DNA from: Chloroflexota bacterium
GTDB taxonomy: Bacteria; Chloroflexota; Anaerolineae; UBA2200
Assembly (NCBI GenBank): GCA_014360755.1
Contig: JACIWX010000014.1
Location: 1-34,375, forward strand
DNA: 34,375 nt
Direction: 5' to 3'
Every line of letters starts with the position of its first letter. Position 1 is the stretch's first letter. Below, piece after piece: positions 30,895 to 34,375 of the stretch. Below the pieces are notes generated by a model. That model was not told the origin of the DNA. It did no database searches and saw nothing but the letters and a program-made list of their open reading frames with translations. The translations under genes were made by a program, and so were the position numbers.

Positions 30895-31527
30895 CTACAC
30901 CCGTTTTCCCCTTTGCTCGGCGTTCATTTTCTCCCAATCGCTCCGCTCCAGCACCATGTCGTAGAAGAGGAGCTGCACGTGGCCCAGGTGGCGTCGGAAA
31001 TAGGGGCGCAGGCTGCGGTATGGCTCCTGTTCCAGAAAGCGGAGGTCAACGTCTTCGGGCACGTTGCGGTAATGGGAGCCAGTGCGCTGGAAGCCCAGTT
31101 TCTCGTACACGTGCACCGCGCGCCGGTTCGCGGCTGCCACGTCCAGGAACATGCGCCGAAAATCCAGTTCATAGAAGTAGCAGGGCAGGAAGAGGCGCAA
31201 CGCTTCGCTGCCGTAGCCTTGCTCTACATAATCAGCACCCAACGTGATGCCCAACCGCGCCGAAATGTGCTTGATGATCTCGCGCAGGCTCAACGTGCCG
31301 ATGACCCGGTGATCTTCCTTGCGCTCGATGACCAGCCATACGCGGGTGGGGTCTGTCTCGTGCACGGTGGACCACAGTTGCAAGCTCAGCCGTGTGCCGC
31401 GCGGGATATTCCACAGGCGGGACAGGGGGTCGGTGAAAGGCCGCCAGGATCCGATTTGTTCCAAATCCTCTTGGCGCAGATCGCGGAGAATCAAGCGCGG
31501 GCTTTCCAGTCGTATGCCCAAGTTCAT
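30895..31527 (-). CDS. GNAT-family acetyltransferase, RimJ/RimL-like
   Basis: 210 aa from the ATG at 31527; the frame extends upstream to 31551 but that part is an octamer repeat. Motifs: LESPRLILRDLRQEDLEQI at the start, RVWLVIERKEDHRVIGTLSL, then the acetyl-CoA loop VEQGYGSEALRLFL and FRRMFLDVAAANRRAVHVYE with KLGFQRTG. These are typical of N-acetyltransferases that modify ribosomal protein N-termini or small amines. Acceptor unknown. C-terminal 60 residues are less conserved. Downstream of the TPR gene by about 130 bases of tandem repeats. Confidence 0.85.
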   Translation of the reverse strand: MNLGIRLESPRLILRDLRQEDLEQIGSWRPFTDPLSRLWNIPRGTRLSLQLWSTVHETDPTRVWLVIERKEDHRVIGTLSLREIIKHISARLGITLGADYVEQGYGSEALRLFLPCYFYELDFRRMFLDVAAANRRAVHVYEKLGFQRTGSHYRNVPEDVDLRFLEQEPYRSLRPYFRRHLGHVQLLFYDMVLERSDWEKMNAEQRGKRV

Positions 31528-31530
31528 TTG

Positions 31531-31602
31531 GTCCGTTAGTCGGTTAGTCAATCAGTCTGCTAGTCAATTAATCGGTTAATCGGCTAGTCAACGGGTCCGT
31601 TA
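31531..31602. repeat. Family H octamer array
   Basis: Nine 8-bp units: GTCCGTTA, GTCGGTTA, GTCAATCA, GTCTGCTA, GTCAATTA, ATCGGTTA, ATCGGCTA, GTCAACGG and GTCCGTTA. It lies immediately upstream of the GNAT ATG, so it forms the 5' leader of that gene. Confidence 0.85.
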
Positions 31603-31630
31603 ATGAGACGGGCAGTCGGTTGGTCATTTG

Positions 31631-31679
31631 CCATTGGTTATTGGCCATTGGCCATTGCTCATTGGCCATTGCTCATTGA
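31631..31679. repeat. Family H heptamer array (CCATTGG type)
   Basis: Seven 7-bp units: CCATTGG, TTATTGG, CCATTGG, CCATTGC, TCATTGG, CCATTGC, TCATTGA. The unit at 31659-31665 holds the TGA stop (minus strand) of the TPR gene. Such ATTGG heptamers recall the short tandem repeats described in cyanobacteria. Confidence 0.88.
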
Positions 31680-32918
31680 GCCCCTCTCTATCCTCGCCTC
31701 AATCTGCGCGAACTCCTCGGAGTAATCGAAGAAGCGCAGCAGTTTGTGCTCTTGGGTATAATAGGCGATTTGTTCGCACTCATTGTCCTCCTCGGGGAGG
31801 ATAGCCAGCGCGCGCAGGATCGAGGTCGCAGCGGCTTCGGGAGAGCGCTTGCGGATGCGCTTCCACGGTAGCACACAATCGCCACTGCTCTGCACCCCGA
31901 TAATGTCCGTAACCAGTCCTTCTTCCAGTGGCCAGTTCAGCGAGAGGGCAAAGGAGAGCATCCGTCCCGGCACATGTTCAAAGATCACTTCGTAGAGTTC
32001 TGGGTTAGTCGCCAATGCCGTCACGGCGAGGACGAAATCGTCTTCGCGCAATTCCTCCACCCCGAGCATGGGCACCTGAAGCAACTGCGAGAGGACAATG
32101 GCGAGGGGCAACGAATCCTCATCCATGCTGATGACGGCGGTGAATTCCCATTCGTGGGCACGGATGAGTTTCATCAGGCGGGTCGTCGTTACCGCCACAT
32201 CTTTGTAGGTGAAGGTATATCCTTCATAAATGGGGATGTCCAAGCCATTATCGCGGCCGCTCCCCAGGCAAATGACGCCAAAATCGCGGTACAGGCGGTC
32301 TTTCAAGCCCAGTTCTGTCTGGCCGGCGAACTCCATGTGCCGCCGCACCATCAGCAGCGCTTCGCCCAGTTGCGAGGTATCCTCATTGGGCGGCACGCCG
32401 TGCCAGGCTTCGATCAACAGGCGTTCTGCCTGCTCATAATCCCCTTTGCCCATGTAGCAATCAGCCTGGGCAAACTTCAGTTCCCAGTCCTCGGGGTATT
32501 CTTGGCTGAGGGCTTGGAAATGGGCGAGGGCTTCGTCGAACTGGCCCAGGGCGCACAGAGCATAGCCTAACTCGTAACGCGCCGAAGGGTCATTGGGTTC
32601 CTGAACAAGGCATTGACGGAACGCCTCGACGGCTTCCTCGTAGCGCTCCAGTTCGGTGAGCACGCGCCCTAGACTGAAGCAACTCTCATAGTCGCCGCTG
32701 AGCCGCACTGCGCTGCGGAATTCATCCGCGGCTTTGGTCAGCAACCCCTTGCGTTGGTAGTGATGGCCTAGGGCATTGTGCGCGGTGGCAATGCGCGGGT
32801 CTGCTTCGACGGCGCGTTTGAACTCCAGCATCGCCTCATCGAGCAGCCCCAGGCTCTCCAGTTGCTGCCCTTTTTCGATATGCTGATAGGCTTGGATGTG
32901 ATTGAACTCGTCTGGCAT
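31659..32918 (-). CDS. TPR protein with C-terminal phosphoribosyltransferase-like region
   Basis: 419 aa. Residues 10-190 consist of about five tetratricopeptide repeats (for example ATAHNALGHHYQRKGLLTKA, EAVEAFRQCLVQEPNDPSAR), for protein binding. The C-terminal half is not recognised with certainty. The pattern FTAVISMDEDSLPLAIVLSQ and LLQVPMLG resembles the sheet-and-loop pattern of type I phosphoribosyltransferases, but the PRPP-binding motif is not clear, so the domain may be degenerate. The C-terminus SMSNGQ and the stop come from a heptamer repeat. A good promoter precedes it. Cytoplasmic. Confidence 0.72.
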   Translation of the reverse strand: MPDEFNHIQAYQHIEKGQQLESLGLLDEAMLEFKRAVEADPRIATAHNALGHHYQRKGLLTKAADEFRSAVRLSGDYESCFSLGRVLTELERYEEAVEAFRQCLVQEPNDPSARYELGYALCALGQFDEALAHFQALSQEYPEDWELKFAQADCYMGKGDYEQAERLLIEAWHGVPPNEDTSQLGEALLMVRRHMEFAGQTELGLKDRLYRDFGVICLGSGRDNGLDIPIYEGYTFTYKDVAVTTTRLMKLIRAHEWEFTAVISMDEDSLPLAIVLSQLLQVPMLGVEELREDDFVLAVTALATNPELYEVIFEHVPGRMLSFALSLNWPLEEGLVTDIIGVQSSGDCVLPWKRIRKRSPEAAATSILRALAILPEEDNECEQIAYYTQEHKLLRFFDYSEEFAQIEARIERGSMSNGQ

Positions 32919-32966
32919 AGAACGTCCTCACGCCAGGCTCTGCGCCCGGCTCTTTATATCGTTGCC

Positions 32967-32994
32967 ATTATAGCCCATTCTCACCAGTAGTCAA
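32967..32994 (-). promoter_or_regulatory. Sigma70-type promoter of the TPR gene
   Basis: Minus strand TTGACT (32989-32994), 16 bases, TATAAT (32967-32972). Start near 32960, about 42 bases before the ATG at 32918; GAGGACG serves as ribosome-binding site. Confidence 0.8.
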
Positions 32995-33024
32995 AAGCGC
33001 TTCTCTACCGCCGAGAAAGGATTT

Positions 33025-33345
33025 TACCACAGAGACACAAAGACACTGAGATGACAGTGTTGAAAATCTTGTCACCCTGAGCGAAGCGAAGAGCCTGCCC
33101 TGAGTACAACGAAGGGGTCTCGCGTAACTTTAGCCGTATTTTCCCGAGTACTGCGAGATGCTTCACTTCCCCTTCGCTTTCCCTTCGCTTCGCACAGGGC
33201 AAGGCTCAGGGCGAAGGTTCAGCATGACATTGGAAGGGCTTTTTCAACACCCTCACTGAGATTTTGGTTATCCATTGCCCCTTAGGATTTGGTCATGCTT
33301 CATTGGGATTTTAGTTCCTTTGTGTCTTGGTGTCTTTGTGGTTAA
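33025..33345. repeat. Gene-free stretch with inverted family F copy and family G fragments
   Basis: ACCACAGAGACACAAAGACAC (33027-33047), a complete family F element in reverse orientation (33059-33248, ends GTTGAAAA and TTTTCAAC), then CCTTTGTGTCTTGGTGTCTTTGTGGTTAA (33316-33344). The last carries the TAA stop (minus strand) of the HAD gene. No gene. Confidence 0.85.
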
Positions 33346-33998
33346 TAGAAGTACTCCACGGGCCAGCCGCGCTTTTGTGCCACTGCCTTCAGGCGAGGAT
33401 CGGGGTTCACCGCCACGGGGTGCCCCACCAGTTCCAGCAGTGGCAGGTCAGAGTGGCTGTCGGTGTAGAAATACGCCTGGGAGAGATCGCCGCCATGCTT
33501 GGCGGCATACTCCTGGGCATAGTACACCTTGCCTGGGCCATAGCAGGGCGGCGGGATGATCTTGCCCGTGAAGTGGCCATCCACCACCTCCACCCGCGTG
33601 CACAGGTACTCTTCCACGCCCAGGTGCCGCGCCAAGGGACCCACGACATAAGGCGTCGACGCCGAGATAATGGTCACCAAATGGCCCTGTGCGCGGTGCT
33701 CCGCCATGCGTTGCACTGCCTTTTGCGCGACATAATGTACCGCCATCTCGTCGAACCAACGCTGGCAAAAGGCGATGGTTTCGGCTTCGGTATTATCGGC
33801 GAGGCCAGAAGCCAGTTTGGCGGCTACGGCGGGATAATTGAAGAAGCCCAACTTGTACAGCAACGCATACCAGTAGGCGCGCAGCATGGCGCGGCGGTTG
33901 ACCTCCCCGCGGCGCCACAGATAGCGCATGTACAGCATCCCTGAGCTGTCGCTCAGCAGCGTGCGGTCCATGTCGAAATAAGCGATGATGTTCGTCAT
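33342..33998 (-). CDS. HAD-superfamily subclass IB phosphatase
   Basis: 218 aa from the ATG at 33998; a longer frame to 34256 translates repeats. Motif I is YFDMDRTLL (Asp9 nucleophile, Asp11 acid/base), motif II VTIISAS, a Lys in PGKVYYAQEY as motif III, and motif IV YFYTDSHSDLPLLELVG. Residues 20-100 form a helical cap. The sequence matches the HAD-IB group that includes phosphoserine phosphatase-like and phospholipid-phosphatase enzymes; substrate open. The upstream promoter boxes TTGCCT-N17-TACAAT put the transcription start at the ATG, and no Shine-Dalgarno is seen. The stop is directly joined to a family G repeat. Confidence 0.87.
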   Translation of the reverse strand: MTNIIAYFDMDRTLLSDSSGMLYMRYLWRRGEVNRRAMLRAYWYALLYKLGFFNYPAVAAKLASGLADNTEAETIAFCQRWFDEMAVHYVAQKAVQRMAEHRAQGHLVTIISASTPYVVGPLARHLGVEEYLCTRVEVVDGHFTGKIIPPPCYGPGKVYYAQEYAAKHGGDLSQAYFYTDSHSDLPLLELVGHPVAVNPDPRLKAVAQKRGWPVEYFY

Positions 33999-34004
33999 GG
34001 CGTG

Positions 34005-34033
34005 ATTGTAGCACAGATGAGGTGGGAAGGCAA
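34005..34033 (-). promoter_or_regulatory. Promoter for a probable leaderless HAD mRNA
   Basis: Minus strand TTGCCT (34028-34033), 17 bases, TACAAT (34005-34010). Six bases separate the -10 box from the ATG at 33998. The heptamer array at 34035 lies directly upstream. Confidence 0.65.
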
Positions 34034-34034
34034 A

Positions 34035-34083
34035 GTGAGGAGTGATGAGTGATGAGTGAGGAGTGAGGAGTGATGAGTGATGA
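34035..34083. repeat. Family H heptamer array, seven copies of GTGAKGA
   Basis: Units GTGAGGA, GTGATGA, GTGATGA, GTGAGGA, GTGAGGA, GTGATGA, GTGATGA. This is the reverse complement type of the TCACTCN array at 23985. It borders the -35 box of the HAD promoter. Confidence 0.9.
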
Positions 34084-34109
34084 ATGGGGTGTTTTGGAGC
34101 GGGTTGTAC

Positions 34110-34375
34110 GGATGGAAGGGACGAACCTTGTGTTCGCCCATGCACGTCTCTTCCATTGTCATTCTGAGCCGCGTAGCGGCGAAGAATCTCGCCAAACAGC
34201 GCCAGGGAATCAAATTCCCTACGGATCCCCCCATTGTCCCCCGGAGGGCGAGTCATGGACTCGCCCCTACGAAGGGGGGTTAGGGGGGATAAATCTCCCT
34301 CTCCCTCCAGGGAGAGGGCTGGGGTGAGGGATTCGTTTATTCGTTTTCCCCATTCGTTGATGGCCGTTTGAGGGC
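34110..34375. repeat. Repeat mosaic at the end of the window
   Basis: A family C segment (34121-34140), CATTCTGAGCCGCGTAGCGG (34158-34177; complementary to 6580-6612), a family E end, then 34225-34375, which is an inverted copy of 15435-15580 with a family C hairpin, CCCCCCTAACCCCCCTT in reverse, a family D palindrome and ATTCGTTTATTCGTTTTCCC. No gene. Confidence 0.82.

Noticed and set aside
1..34375. tRNA, rRNA or integrase genes
   Set aside because: No tRNA-like cloverleaf with a GGTTCGANTCC arm and no rRNA or recombinase motif was seen; an automated search could still find a weak one.

Overview
The window most resembles a chromosome segment from a Chloroflexota bacterium (Anaerolineae-like). 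The evidence is secreted proteins with long Thr/Pro 'TPTPTATP' linkers and DUF11-type beta-sandwich domains, several C-termini ending in a 'YLPxVxxN/H' tail, a DUF4012 and a DUF2723 protein, an ECF sigma factor coupled to a DUF5667 anti-sigma protein, and very many short dispersed palindromic repeats. The assignment rests on family recognition; no search was run.

Layout. 1-5583 (+): secreted proteins, comprising a partial DUF11/C39-like protein, a cohesin-domain protein, a glycoside-hydrolase-like protein with a C-terminal dockerin, a 500-bp tandem array of palindromic repeats, and a Pro/Thr-stalk protein. 5604-6145 (-): a toxin-antitoxin-like pair. 6880-12987 (+): four envelope genes (DUF4012, DUF2723, GT2 glycosyltransferase, flippase-like) that look like a surface-glycan or glycosylation group. 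13355-15387 (+): Hsp20 and the primary sigma factor, the latter with a consensus promoter. 15638-17816 (-): a VapBC-like pair and a phenylacetate-CoA-ligase-like enzyme. 18357-22695 (+): ECF sigma and DUF5667 anti-sigma genes overlapping by ATGA, then two small secreted proteins. 22782-28639 (-): a compact phage-capsid module (unknown 132-aa protein, XhlA-like membrane protein, portal, prohead-protease/major-capsid fusion, 48-aa holin-like protein, coiled-coil protein, head-tail adaptor-like protein) with no terminase, tail, lysin or integrase in view. 29344-33998: a lipoprotein (+), then a cupin, a GNAT acetyltransferase, a TPR protein and a HAD phosphatase (all -).

The most unusual property is the repeat load. 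At least eight families lie between and partly inside genes: (A) GTAGTGCGC/GCGCACTAC units foldable as three-way junctions; (B) 33-bp AGACCTGACAGGTCT hairpins; (C) GTAGGGGCGN hairpins with interchangeable inner stems; (D) CCCTCTCCC/GGGAGAGGG units; (E) CCAGGGAATTGATTCCCTGG units; (F) a MITE-like element bounded by GTTGAAAA/TTTTCAAC; (G) ACCACAAAGACACNAAG units; (H) heptameric or octameric tandem repeats. Several show paired base changes that keep stems intact. Family D occurs in frame inside two coding sequences. At least eight genes end on a stop codon that lies in, or directly touches, a repeat.

Possible functional links. The adjacent cohesin and dockerin genes could make an interacting cell-surface pair. 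The ECF sigma/DUF5667 pair could transduce a surface signal. The capsid module has its own promoter followed by a terminator-like leader, suggesting attenuated expression of a reduced or domesticated capsid locus. No tRNA, rRNA, CRISPR array, integrase or IS transposase was seen.
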